NCBI RefSeq assembly: GCF_030929595.1
Contig: NZ_JAVFVR010000001.1
Coordinates: 248,001-312,000 of the forward strand
Length of the DNA: 64,000 nt
Reading direction: 5' to 3'
Source of the DNA: Flavobacterium sp. LHD-85
Lineage (GTDB): Bacteria; Bacteroidota; Bacteroidia; Flavobacteriales; Flavobacteriaceae
Shown here: in pieces, positions 51,735 to 60,815 of the stretch
Position numbering within the stretch: the stretch's first letter is position 1
Layout of the letters: every line of letters begins with the position of its first letter
Notes under the pieces: generated by a model
The model's database searches: none
Told to the model about the DNA's origin: nothing
Seen by the model: the letters and a program-made list of their open reading frames with translations, nothing else
Position numbers and translations under genes: made by a program

Positions 51735-52877
51735 CTAATTATAATAATCTATTTTTCTCTCAGCTACAAGAGTTGGCTCTCCTTCTTTTGTTCCTTCAAG
51801 GTACATATTACATTTTATCCAGTTATTATGACTGTCATATTCGTAGCTATAATATCGGACTTTTTCATTGAGGTTTTGTTCGGGAAAATCTGAAATAAAT
51901 TCTTTTTGTATAATGTCACCTTGTTCGTTATATGTTTTCTCAAAATTCTTAGTTGGATACGCTATCCCTCCAGAACCAGTTAAATAACATTTTACCTTTT
52001 CTACATAATCTTTAACAGGGTGATAAATATATTCTTCTTTTACTACAGTTTTTCCACAACCATAAAGTACTATTTGTGTCATACGACCTAGTTGATCATA
52101 TGTATATTTTAATTGTAAATCATTACAAAAAGAAACTTCGGTACCAAGATCTGAGTAAGATCTATCTCTTTCTTTTGCATACAAACCCTGAATGATTTTT
52201 TGATTTACCACCTGTCCTTTTGCATTGTATGAATAGATTTTACGGCTGAATAAATCTTCCTTTCTTTGAATCGTGTCTTTAAGTACTTCTCCTGTCCTGT
52301 TTACCACATATTCCAATTCTTCTTCTATTTTTCCTTTCCCGTCATAAACATAGACGTAAATCTCTTTGCTAAATTGCTGCCAAACTTTTCCTCCAATTTT
52401 GATTACTCTTTTATCACTTTTATCAACTCTCAAACGACTTAATTTGATTAGCAAATCATTATTTGATATGGGAAAATACTGCTTTAAAAAGGTTTTGTAT
52501 TTACTTTTCTCCAGCCAGTCTTTTTCGTAATATTTATAATCAGTCGTTTTTTTAAAGTCAACATTTGTTAAATAGGTATCTCCGGCAAAACCACCCTCTC
52601 CAAGTTCTGATGTTATTCTTCCATGTTTATCAATACTTAAGTAAATAAAATTACGAACGTCATTATAAGTTATAAATTCATCTATTTCTAACTTAGACAA
52701 ACTCTGTTTGGGTTTATTGATTTTGAAGTAAACTGTTTTTACAGAATCTTTTAAGTTCTTTCCGCTATATATACTGGATTTTTCCATCCACAAGCCACTA
52801 TACTTTACTGAGTTTTGTGCATTTGAATCTATTAAAAAAAATGCAAAAAAAGCTAACGATACAAAAAATGTTCTCAT
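51735..52877 (-). CDS. Secreted uncharacterised protein with YD-like stretches
   Basis: 380 residues. Signal peptide MRTFFVSLAFFAFFLIDSNAQ. The mature protein contains short RHS/YD-like segments (YDQLGRMTQIVLYG, YNAKGQVVNQK, YNEQGDIIQKE, YDSHNNWIKCN), widely spaced. Possibly a beta-rich outer-surface or periplasmic protein. No C-terminal type IX sorting signal was noted. Immediately downstream of tRNA-Arg and its terminator, 190 bases in. Confidence 0.6.
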   Translation of the reverse strand: MRTFFVSLAFFAFFLIDSNAQNSVKYSGLWMEKSSIYSGKNLKDSVKTVYFKINKPKQSLSKLEIDEFITYNDVRNFIYLSIDKHGRITSELGEGGFAGDTYLTNVDFKKTTDYKYYEKDWLEKSKYKTFLKQYFPISNNDLLIKLSRLRVDKSDKRVIKIGGKVWQQFSKEIYVYVYDGKGKIEEELEYVVNRTGEVLKDTIQRKEDLFSRKIYSYNAKGQVVNQKIIQGLYAKERDRSYSDLGTEVSFCNDLQLKYTYDQLGRMTQIVLYGCGKTVVKEEYIYHPVKDYVEKVKCYLTGSGGIAYPTKNFEKTYNEQGDIIQKEFISDFPEQNLNEKVRYYSYEYDSHNNWIKCNMYLEGTKEGEPTLVAERKIDYYN

Positions 52878-53069
52878 AATTCAACGTCTTAATCTGATAT
52901 CAAAACTTAAATAAAATTTGAAATAATATTGCTGAAGTTAAGAAATATTTACAGAATCAAATCTTTCTGTAGAAAATTAAATCCATGAAAGTATTCGAAC
53001 CAAAATTTGTCATAAATACTGATGTTACAAAAACTGAAAATTTTGAGAATAATTTTCAAACCATAAAAA

Positions 53070-53101
53070 AAAGCCTGCAAAATATACACTTTGCAGGCTT
53101 T
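53070..53101 (-). terminator. Terminator of tRNA-Arg (copy C)
   Basis: AAAGCCTGCAAA (53070-53081), loop ATATACAC, TTTGCAGGCTTT (53090-53101), with A run on the downstream side, which is a T run on the minus strand. Lies 12 bases after the tRNA 3' end. Confidence 0.9.
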
Positions 53102-53113
53102 CAAATTTTATAG

Positions 53114-53187
53114 TGACCCCGGAGGGGTTCGAACCCCCAACCCTCAGAGCCGAAATCTGATATTCTATCCAGTTGAACTACGAGGTC
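53114..53187 (-). tRNA. tRNA-Arg (anticodon TCG)
   Basis: 74 nt. Acceptor stem GACCTCG/CGGGGTC, with T5-G68 wobble. Anticodon stem TCAGA/TCTGA around loop TTTCGGC, giving anticodon TCG (reads CGA and relatives). T arm GGGGG-TTCGAAC-CCCTC. Terminator follows on the minus strand. Confidence 0.93.
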
Positions 53188-53218
53188 AAAATGTTTTAAT
53201 TTTCAATTTTTTAAAATC

Positions 53219-53248
53219 CCAAATTCCAAGTTTAGTATTGGAATTTGG
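53219..53248. repeat. Inverted repeat CCAAATTCCAA/TTGGAATTTGG
   Basis: 11-base perfect arms with 8-base loop; AATTTGGAATTTGG also follows to 53290. Same unit family as the repeat at 30932-30984. Confidence 0.75.
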
Positions 53249-53307
53249 AATTTATATAATGAGCTTTCCAATTTGGAATTTGGAATTTCTTTATTGGAAC
53301 TTAAAAA

Positions 53308-53757
53308 TTACGACAGTAATTTTTTCACAATTGTAGAAATGGTTTTTCCTTCAGCAGTTCCGCCTAATTGAGCAGATGCCAATCCCATTACTTTACCCAT
53401 TGAAGCAATTCCAGAAGCGCCTGTTTCTGCAATGATTTTTGCAATTACAGCTTCTACTTCTTCTTCGCTCAACTGAGCTGGTAAAAACTTCTCGATTACA
53501 GCAACTTGAGCCAATTCTGGTTCTGCTAAATCTGGGCGGTTTTGCTCTGTAAAGATTCTTGCGCTTTCTTTACGAGTTTTAACCAATCTTTGAAGCAATT
53601 TAATTTCTTCATCTTCTTTTAAATCTTCTTTAGATCCTGAAGCTGTCGATGCTAATAATAATTCAGATTTAACTGCTCTTAATGCTTCTAATGCTACTGT
53701 ATCTTTTGCTTTCATGGCCGTTTTGATCTCGTCCATGATCTTTGCTTGTAAACTCAT
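53308..53757 (-). CDS. GatB/YqeY domain protein
   Basis: 149 residues, family length. MSLQAKIMDEIKTAMKAKDTVALEALRAVKSELLLA and ending VMGLASAQLGGTAEGKTISTIVKKLLS. The YqeY domain is the tail of GatB and binds tRNA in the amidotransferase; standalone versions are thought to assist tRNA-dependent amidation. Downstream of ftsZ in the usual Flavobacteria order. Confidence 0.95.
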   Translation of the reverse strand: MSLQAKIMDEIKTAMKAKDTVALEALRAVKSELLLASTASGSKEDLKEDEEIKLLQRLVKTRKESARIFTEQNRPDLAEPELAQVAVIEKFLPAQLSEEEVEAVIAKIIAETGASGIASMGKVMGLASAQLGGTAEGKTISTIVKKLLS

Positions 53758-53837
53758 GTTTTATATTTTATTTGAATAAGCTAGTGCTTATTAATTGATA
53801 TATTAATTTGGAATTTGTTCTCGACTATTACTATAGT

Positions 53838-53904
53838 TTGTCAGGCTGAGCGGAGTCGAAGCCCTTTCCGACAAGAAGCCCTTCGACTACGCTCAGGGTG
53901 ACAA
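53838..53904. repeat. Palindromic repeat between yqeY and ftsZ
   Basis: Left arm 53838-53861 (TTGTCAGGCTGAGCGGAGTC...) and right arm 53881-53904 (CTTCGACTACGCTCAGGGTG...). 21 of 24 bases pair. GC-rich against AT-rich flanks; the CAGGCTGAGCGGAGTCGAAG type is common between genes in Flavobacteriia. Confidence 0.9.
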
Positions 53905-53966
53905 TATTATTTTAAAAGTACTATTTAAAAGTCAAATTTTGAAATTCTGTGCGAAGATAAAAAAAA

Positions 53967-53998
53967 TAACCCGAAAATTAAATCCAATTTTCGGGTTA
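53967..53998 (-). terminator. Terminator after ftsZ
   Basis: TAACCCGAAAATT (53967-53979), 6-base loop, AATTTTCGGGTTA (53986-53998). The A run at 53958-53966 reads as T run on the minus strand. Confidence 0.9.
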
Positions 53999-54020
53999 CC
54001 TAATATTATGATTCTAAAAA

Positions 54021-56009
54021 TTAATCTACGTTATCGTGCAAAAATGAATTGTTTGAACGTAATTGTAAATCATTATTACTGTCTGTTCCAACAGAGATTC
54101 TAGAATTTGTATTATTAGACTGAGAATTAGACAAATCTATTCCTAATCTTTTGTAAGCCGGCTCTTTTTCCAACTCATCAATTCTAGAAACATTGTTATG
54201 GAATTTATAGTTAAATTCTTTCAGTTTCTTTCTTCTTTCTTCTGCTCTTAAACGCAATGTTTCTTCAATAGTTAATTCTAAAGGAGAAACTTCAGAAGTA
54301 GTTGAAATATCAGGCTGACTTGTAAAATCAGGTCTTGGTTTCAAAGTAATATTCAATTCTTCTGGAATTGTAGGTTCAACTACTTTTTCAACTGGTTTAG
54401 AAGACAATAAATCGTTTTCAACTTCCATATATTCTTCTAAAGAATATTTAATAATTCCGTTATCTGAAACTTCAGTTACTGGAACAAATTGTACTGGATC
54501 GTTTACTTTAATATCACGAGTTTCATTTGTCAATTCAAACAGAACTCTATTATCTTCTACCACTGGTTCTCTTTTTACAGGCTCTTGTTTAAACAAAGGA
54601 AGATCAAAAGAAAAAGTTGTTTGTTCTTCTTTTTCAAAAACTCTCTGCTGTTGCACTGGCGGCTGTTGCATTTGTTGCACCACTTGCTGAACAGCTGGTG
54701 TTTCAGGCGCAGAAATTGTAAAATCAATATCTGTAATTGGTGAAACAATTTCGAAAGTCACATCCAGATTTTTGATAAACTCAGACATCACCACTAACTC
54801 TTCCTGATTGATTGCTGGAGCAACAGCTTGTGCAGTTGGAGTAAAGGTTTCATCATCGTCAATTAAATCAAAAACAACTTTATCTTCCGCTTTTGCTGTC
54901 GGTGTATCAACAGTTAAGTCAAAAGAAGCAAGCGGTTTGTTTGTTAAATTATGAACACTTCTCTGCTCATCTTCTAACGTATGAATGATTTTCTTTGGCT
55001 CAGTATTTACAATTTCATTTTGTTGTTCTACATCAAAACCTGTAGCAATAATAGTTACAGCAATTGCCTCACCAAGAGTTTCATCTTCACCAACCCCCAT
55101 AATGATATTTGCATTGTAACCAGCTTCGTCTTGAATATGATCGTTGATTTCTCCAATTTCGTCAAGAGTAATCTCGTTAGTTCCAGAAACGATAAGCAAC
55201 AATACGTTTTTGGCACCCGTAATTTTATTGTCATTCAATAATGGAGAATCTAACGCAGAAACAATAGCATCTTTAGCTCTGTTGTCGCCTTCCGCTACAG
55301 AAGATCCCATGATAGCAGTTCCGCTGTTAGCTAAAACTGTTTTTGCGTCACGTAAATCGATATTTTGAGTATAGTGGTGCGTAATTACTTCGGCAATACC
55401 TCTAGAGGCTGTTGCCAAAACTTCATCCGCTTTAGAGAATCCAGCTTTAAAACCAAGATTTCCGTATACTTCTCTTAATTTATTGTTGTTGATTACAATT
55501 AAAGAATCGACCTGCTTACGCAATTTCTCGATTCCAATAATCGCCTGCTCCTGACGCACTTTCCCTTCAAATTGAAACGGAATTGTCACGATACCAACAG
55601 TTAATATTTCTCTTTCTTTTGCTAATTGAGCAATTACCGGAGCTGCACCAGTTCCAGTTCCTCCACCCATACCAGCAGTAATGAATACCATCTTAGTATT
55701 TTTATCCAACATTTTTTCAATATCCGAAATACTTTCGATTGCCGACTGCTGTCCAACGTCTGGATTTGCTCCTGCTCCTAACCCTTCAGTTAAATTAACT
55801 CCTAACTGAATTTTATTAGGTACCGAACTATTTTGAAGCGCTTGTGAATCGGTATTACAAACGATAAAATCTACGCCTTTAATACCTTGTTTGAACATGT
55901 GGTTAATTGCGTTACTTCCGCCCCCACCTACACCTATTACTTTGATTACATTTGATTGATTTTTTGGTAAATCAAATGAAATACTTCCAAATTCTGAGTT
56001 GCTCATCAT
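54021..56009 (-). CDS. ftsZ: Cell division protein FtsZ
   Basis: 662 residues, longer than the usual 380-400 because of a Gln/Pro/Glu-rich linker of about 300 residues. GTPase domain (residues 12-330): [25 protein letters not shown]7 loop [14 protein letters not shown]. The C-terminal end holds a conserved peptide [13 protein letters not shown], followed by a low-complexity Asn-rich tail. Tubulin-like GTPase that builds the division ring. Downstream of ftsA, the end of the dcw cluster, with a strong terminator. Confidence 0.98.
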   Translation of the reverse strand: MMSNSEFGSISFDLPKNQSNVIKVIGVGGGGSNAINHMFKQGIKGVDFIVCNTDSQALQNSSVPNKIQLGVNLTEGLGAGANPDVGQQSAIESISDIEKMLDKNTKMVFITAGMGGGTGTGAAPVIAQLAKEREILTVGIVTIPFQFEGKVRQEQAIIGIEKLRKQVDSLIVINNNKLREVYGNLGFKAGFSKADEVLATASRGIAEVITHHYTQNIDLRDAKTVLANSGTAIMGSSVAEGDNRAKDAIVSALDSPLLNDNKITGAKNVLLLIVSGTNEITLDEIGEINDHIQDEAGYNANIIMGVGEDETLGEAIAVTIIATGFDVEQQNEIVNTEPKKIIHTLEDEQRSVHNLTNKPLASFDLTVDTPTAKAEDKVVFDLIDDDETFTPTAQAVAPAINQEELVVMSEFIKNLDVTFEIVSPITDIDFTISAPETPAVQQVVQQMQQPPVQQQRVFEKEEQTTFSFDLPLFKQEPVKREPVVEDNRVLFELTNETRDIKVNDPVQFVPVTEVSDNGIIKYSLEEYMEVENDLLSSKPVEKVVEPTIPEELNITLKPRPDFTSQPDISTTSEVSPLELTIEETLRLRAEERRKKLKEFNYKFHNNVSRIDELEKEPAYKRLGIDLSNSQSNNTNSRISVGTDSNNDLQLRSNNSFLHDNVD

Positions 56010-56088
56010 CTTTTTGGTTTTTTGAAATTCTTATTAAGTACATTTTTTACTTCTTGACTTGGGGCAAGAAATAATCCTTCTCTTTTTA

Positions 56089-57495
56089 TTATTCTGCGTT
56101 GTCTAAAAATTCTTTGATTTTGTCGACATATCGATCAAAAAATGATCTTCTTATTTTAGTTTCGGTAGATTCATTTTTTGGAACCCTTTGACTTACGGTT
56201 TCTCTAGGTTCTTCAATGGTTTCTACTTTCTCAACGTAGTTTTCCTCCACTTCGTATCGCTGCACTGGCGGAACAGTTCTGTAAACAATTTTTGGCTGTT
56301 CTTGAACCATTTCCATTCTAACAGCACTTTGCGAACTGTTTTCGATACTGTTCATTACTAATCCTACTGCAGTTGCATATAATGGGCTAGAAATTTCTTC
56401 TCCTGAGTTTCCTGCTAAATGCTCATTTGGATAACCAATTCTAGTATCCATTCCTGTAATGTATTCTACCAACTGTTTGATGTGCTTTAACTGCGCACCA
56501 CCACCTGTTAATACAATTCCAGCAATCAGTTTTTTACGAGGATCTTCGTGACCGTATGCTTTAATTTCTGCAAAAACTTGCTCTACGATTTCCACAACTC
56601 TCGCATGGATAATTTTAGATAAATTTTTAAGCGAAATTTCTTTTGGTTCTCTTCCTCTCAAACCTGGAATAGAAACAATTTCATTGTCTTTATTTTCTCC
56701 TGGCCAAGCAGATCCGAATTTTATTTTTAAAAGCTCAGCTTGTTTTTCGATAATTGAACATCCTTCTTTGATATCATCTGTAATTACATTTCCTCCAAAA
56801 GGAATTACAGCTGTATGGCGAATGATGCCATCTTTAAAAATAGCCAAATCTGTTGTTCCGCCTCCAATATCGATAAGCGCAACACCAGCTTCTTTTTCTT
56901 CCTGACTTAAAACAGCATCAGCAGAAGCTAATGGCTCTAATGTTAAACCAGACAATTCTATTCCTGAACTCTGAATACATCTTCCAACATTTCTGATAGA
57001 TGATGCCTGACCCACTACAACGTGAAAACTAGATTCTAATCTTCCGCCGTACATTCCGATTGGCTCTTTAATTTCAGATTGCCCGTCGATTTTAAATTCT
57101 TGCGGCAAAACGTGAATAATTTCTTCTCCTGGTAACATCGCCAGCTTATTTACCTGATCGATTAGGAGCTGAATATCTTTTTCGCCAATTACTTCTTCTG
57201 GATTATTTCTGCTGATGTAATCAGTATGCTGAATACTTCTGATGTGCTGTCCGGCAATACCCACAACCACATCTTTGATTTTGTATCCTGAATTATTTTC
57301 TGCTTCGACGATCGCTTGCTGTATCGATTGTATCGTCTGCGTAATGTTGTTTACTACTCCTCTAGCAACACCCAAACTTTTGGATTTGCCAATGCCCAAA
57401 ATCTCCAACTTACCATATTCATTTTTTTTGCCAATCATGGCAACGATTTTGGTTGTTCCAATATCTAGACCTACTGCAATGTTATCTTTTTCCAT
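56089..57495 (-). CDS. ftsA: Cell division protein FtsA
   Basis: 468 residues. Actin-like ATPase: VGLDIGTTKIVAMIGKK (phosphate 1), GVALIDIGGGTTDLAIFKDG (phosphate 2), GIVLTGGGAQLKHIKQLVEYI (adenosine). SHS2 inserted domain about residues 85-165. C-terminal amphipathic helix region (RRSFFDRYVDKIKEFLDNAE) for membrane contact. Tethers the FtsZ ring. Confidence 0.97.
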   Translation of the reverse strand: MEKDNIAVGLDIGTTKIVAMIGKKNEYGKLEILGIGKSKSLGVARGVVNNITQTIQSIQQAIVEAENNSGYKIKDVVVGIAGQHIRSIQHTDYISRNNPEEVIGEKDIQLLIDQVNKLAMLPGEEIIHVLPQEFKIDGQSEIKEPIGMYGGRLESSFHVVVGQASSIRNVGRCIQSSGIELSGLTLEPLASADAVLSQEEKEAGVALIDIGGGTTDLAIFKDGIIRHTAVIPFGGNVITDDIKEGCSIIEKQAELLKIKFGSAWPGENKDNEIVSIPGLRGREPKEISLKNLSKIIHARVVEIVEQVFAEIKAYGHEDPRKKLIAGIVLTGGGAQLKHIKQLVEYITGMDTRIGYPNEHLAGNSGEEISSPLYATAVGLVMNSIENSSQSAVRMEMVQEQPKIVYRTVPPVQRYEVEENYVEKVETIEEPRETVSQRVPKNESTETKIRRSFFDRYVDKIKEFLDNAE

Positions 57496-57501
57496 TTTCT
57501 A

Positions 57502-58224
57502 TTATTTAGTGCAAACTACTTGTTCCGTAAACCTAAGGTCAATTTTTTTGTATTTGTATAACGAACTATCTAAAACTGCTTTTTGAAAAAAGGCTTTATA
57601 GTTTCTAAATTTCTTATCAACATTCATCGTTCTGCCAAAATCTATGAAGTAATCATAGTTGCGATTAAACATTTTTAAGCTTCCATTCGGCATAATCTCT
57701 ATTGCAATGATGTTTTTTTTCAAAAACGCATCGTCAAAAATTGTGCGAAATAAAGCTGCTAAATCTTCGTTATTTTTTTCATTTATTGCCCCTGAAACAA
57801 GAGGAACTCGCGCAGTGAAATTGTCTGACAAGGGCATTTTATTCCCCTCATAGTCAATATAAAAAGAAGCAGCGCCATCATAAACTCTTGCTATGGGCGT
57901 CTTCTGTTTTACTACTGCTTTTAGAACTCCATCGATACTTACAAAAACATTTGACTTCTCAATCATCTCTTGCGTATCGAGGGTTTTCTCTATCTTATTC
58001 AAATCTAGTTCATCTTTTCTAATACTGGAAGCGTCTCTTTTATTTTCTATCAACAATTTATTAACCGTTTCTGGCTTCACAAAAAGCGTATTTTCTCCTA
58101 CAAAAACAACCATCGATTTTTTCAATTTTCGATCTCCATTTCGATGTTGTGCGAAGGAATACAGAAACAAAACTAGTCCGAAAATAAGTACTAATCTTAT
58201 ATTTGCCCAATTAAATATTTTCAT
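57502..58224 (-). CDS. ftsQ: Cell division protein FtsQ
   Basis: 240 residues, shorter than in enterics. Single membrane helix at residues 8-24 (IRLVLIFGLVLFLYSFA), then POTRA-like periplasmic part (VENK..SIRKDELDLNKIEKTL, KSNVFVSIDGVLKAVVKQKTPIARVYD). Part of the FtsQLB complex. Overlaps the murC gene by 14 bases at the start and lies 6 bases before ftsA. Confidence 0.93.
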   Translation of the reverse strand: MKIFNWANIRLVLIFGLVLFLYSFAQHRNGDRKLKKSMVVFVGENTLFVKPETVNKLLIENKRDASSIRKDELDLNKIEKTLDTQEMIEKSNVFVSIDGVLKAVVKQKTPIARVYDGAASFYIDYEGNKMPLSDNFTARVPLVSGAINEKNNEDLAALFRTIFDDAFLKKNIIAIEIMPNGSLKMFNRNYDYFIDFGRTMNVDKKFRNYKAFFQKAVLDSSLYKYKKIDLRFTEQVVCTK

Positions 58225-59560
58225 TTAAAACCTTTTTAATTGACGGAACCATCTCTCCCAGATCACCAGCTCCAATTGTCACAATAATAGGTGCATCACT
58301 GGCTTTGATTTCACCCAATAAATCTTCTTTTGCAACAATTTTTTTGTTCGAATTTGTCATTTTACCCAAAAGCCATTCAGAAGTCACTCCTTCCATCGGA
58401 AGCTCTCTTGCAGGGTAAATATCCATCAAAAACACTTCATCAAACTGTGATAAGCTTTCTGCAAATCCGTCAACGAAATCTCTTGTTCTGCTGAACAGGT
58501 GCGGTTGGAAAATTGCCAAAACTTTACGCCCCGGATATAATTCTCTAACTGCCTGATGAACAGCATTTATTTCTGTCGGATGATGTGCGTAATCATCAAT
58601 ATATACTAAATTTTCATTCTTAATCTGATATGAAAAACGTCTTCTGATTCCGTTGAATGAAGCAATGGCTTTTGCAATAGAATCGGTCGGGGTGCCGAAA
58701 GTTTTAGCCATCGCAATAGCCATCAATCCATTCATTAAATTGTGTTTTCCTGGCAGTCCGAAACGTAAATCTTTCATAATTTCTGATGGCGTCTGCACAT
58801 CAAAAACATAAGCCCCATCTTCAATACGAACGTTATAAGCCTTATATACAGCATCTTCATTTATAGCACATTGAACACCATCTAAAGGCAATTCTTTGGT
58901 TATAAAAAGATTATTTTTATCTTCTACTTTAGAAGCAAATTCTCTAAATGAAGCTTGAATTGCATCGCTAGTTCCATAAATATCCAAGTGATCCGCATCC
59001 ATAGAAGTCACACAAGCAATATCTGGGCGCAAATGCAAAAACGATCTATCAAATTCATCTGCCTCTACAACTGTTACTGTTTTTCCGCTTCCGATTAAAT
59101 TAGAATTATAATTTTCAACAATTCCACCAATGAAAGCTGTTACATCAGCACCGCTTTGAAACAAAATATGCCCCAAAATGCTTGATGTAGTGGTTTTTCC
59201 GTGTGTTCCAGCAACCGCAAAACAAAAAGTGTCTTTACTTATAATTCCAAGAACTTCGGCACGTTTTTTAACCTCGAAATTTCTTTCAATAAAATAATTC
59301 CATTCCGAATGTGATTTTGGAACCGCTGGAGTGTAAATCACTAGCGTATTCTCTACATAATAATCTTTTGGAATTAGATTTATATCATCTTCAAAATGAA
59401 TATCAATACCACTTTCAATCAATTCATTAGTCAGCATAGAAGGCGTTTTGTCGTAACCTGAAACTTGCTTTCCAATAAACTTGAAATAACGAGCCAGAGC
59501 ACTCATTCCGATTCCTCCGATACCTATAAAATAAACGTTTTGTATTTGATTTAAATTCAT
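58211..59560 (-). CDS. murC: UDP-N-acetylmuramate-L-alanine ligase MurC
   Basis: 449 residues from the ATG at 59560; the frame is open nine codons further but that start lies among the repeats and would add MLKAKNKKE. Rossmann motif IGGIGMSALARYF, ATP loop GTHGKTTTSSI, VVEADEFDRSFLHL, and HHPTEI. Adds L-Ala to UDP-MurNAc in peptidoglycan precursor synthesis. Confidence 0.97.
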   Translation of the reverse strand: MNLNQIQNVYFIGIGGIGMSALARYFKFIGKQVSGYDKTPSMLTNELIESGIDIHFEDDINLIPKDYYVENTLVIYTPAVPKSHSEWNYFIERNFEVKKRAEVLGIISKDTFCFAVAGTHGKTTTSSILGHILFQSGADVTAFIGGIVENYNSNLIGSGKTVTVVEADEFDRSFLHLRPDIACVTSMDADHLDIYGTSDAIQASFREFASKVEDKNNLFITKELPLDGVQCAINEDAVYKAYNVRIEDGAYVFDVQTPSEIMKDLRFGLPGKHNLMNGLMAIAMAKTFGTPTDSIAKAIASFNGIRRRFSYQIKNENLVYIDDYAHHPTEINAVHQAVRELYPGRKVLAIFQPHLFSRTRDFVDGFAESLSQFDEVFLMDIYPARELPMEGVTSEWLLGKMTNSNKKIVAKEDLLGEIKASDAPIIVTIGAGDLGEMVPSIKKVLNENI

Positions 59561-59576
59561 TTCTTTTTTGTTTTTT

Positions 59577-59686
59577 GCTTTAAGCAATACGCTTTAAGCT
59601 TTAGGCCTTACTAACTTTGCCTTTATTATTCGATTCTTTTTTTTGCTTCAAGCCTAAAACTTATTGCCTATAGCTTACAGCCTATT
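59577..59686. repeat. AAGCTTTAAGC palindromic repeat between murC and murG
   Basis: Parts GCTTTAAGCAATACGC, CTTTAAGCTTTAGGCC and, inverted, AAGCCTAAAACTTATTGCC and TATAGCTTACAGCC. It is the same family as the repeats on both sides of the IVP gene at 34122-34705, but with no gene inside. Confidence 0.8.
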
Positions 59687-60770
59687 TAATTAGCTTCACA
59701 ATCTCTGCTACAATATCTTGAGTAGCTCTTGGTTTTGCCAGTTTTTTAATGTTATCACTTAATTGCTTCTGTTTTCCAAAATCTTTCAGCAGCGCTTCAA
59801 AAACAATGCTAAACTGACTGTCAAGCTCAGATTCTTTCAACAAAATGGCACCTTTTTCGTCTACAATTGCTTGCGCATTTTTAGTTTGGTGATCCTCAGC
59901 CACATTCGGTGATGGAATAAAAATGACTGGTTTCCCCACAATGCATAATTCTGACACCGACGAAGCACCTGCACGTGAAATTATGACATCTGATGCTGCG
60001 TAAACAAAATCCATTCTTTCAATAAAATCAACTACTTTTACATTTGGCTGATTGTATTTTTTATAATCTTCAAAATATAATTTTCCGCATTGCCAGATTA
60101 CCTGAACATCTTGAGAAAGGAAATTTTGCAATTCTTTTTCAATTAACTGATTGATTCTTCTTGCTCCTAAACTCCCTCCTAAAACCAGTAATGTTTTCTT
60201 ATTCGGATCTAAACCATAAAAAGCAATTGCTTCATCACGTTTACTTGCAATATCAATTAAATCTTGACGAACCGGATTCCCTGTTAAAACGATTTTCTCT
60301 TTCGGAAAAAAGCGTTCTAAATTTTGATACGCCACACAAATTGCATTAGCTTTCTTGCTCAGCAATTTATTTGTTATTCCTGGATAAGAGTTCTGCTCTT
60401 GTACCACTGTTGGAATTCCTGCCGAACCTGCCGCTTGCAATAACGGTCCGCTGGCAAATCCGCCCGTTCCGATTACCACATCTGGTTTGAACTTTCTAAT
60501 TATTCTTTTTGATTCCAATAAACTGCTTGCCAATTTAAGTGGAAACATTAAATTTTGTAATGTCAATTTTCGCTGTAAACCAGCAATCCAAAGACCTTTT
60601 ATTTCGTAACCCGCCTGAGGCACTTTCTGCATTTCCATTTTATCTTTAGCACCTACAAAAAGAAATTCTGCATCAGGAAATTGTAATTTTAATTCATTTG
60701 CAATTGCAATCGCAGGATAGATATGCCCTCCTGTTCCTCCTCCGCTAAGTATGAATTTATACTTTGTCAT
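59682..60770 (-). CDS. murG: UDP-GlcNAc:undecaprenyl-pyrophosphoryl-MurNAc-pentapeptide transferase MurG
   Basis: 362 residues. N-terminal [26 protein letters not shown]-terminal domain [21 protein letters not shown]. Family signatures are complete. Makes lipid II at the inner face of the membrane. Confidence 0.97.
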   Translation of the reverse strand: MTKYKFILSGGGTGGHIYPAIAIANELKLQFPDAEFLFVGAKDKMEMQKVPQAGYEIKGLWIAGLQRKLTLQNLMFPLKLASSLLESKRIIRKFKPDVVIGTGGFASGPLLQAAGSAGIPTVVQEQNSYPGITNKLLSKKANAICVAYQNLERFFPKEKIVLTGNPVRQDLIDIASKRDEAIAFYGLDPNKKTLLVLGGSLGARRINQLIEKELQNFLSQDVQVIWQCGKLYFEDYKKYNQPNVKVVDFIERMDFVYAASDVIISRAGASSVSELCIVGKPVIFIPSPNVAEDHQTKNAQAIVDEKGAILLKESELDSQFSIVFEALLKDFGKQKQLSDNIKKLAKPRATQDIVAEIVKLIK

Positions 60771-60815
60771 CTTTCTAAAAATTACAACTTTTTAAAAAAT
60801 TTTTATATTCTAATT

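Noticed and set aside
48917..52877. An integrase or transposase for the tRNA-Arg stack
   Set aside because: All frames were looked at; only regulators and a secreted protein are present, so a complete mobile element is not claimed.
53091..53336. 81-codon plus-strand frame through the tRNA-Arg
   Set aside because: It reads through the tRNA on the opposite strand and through the repeats.
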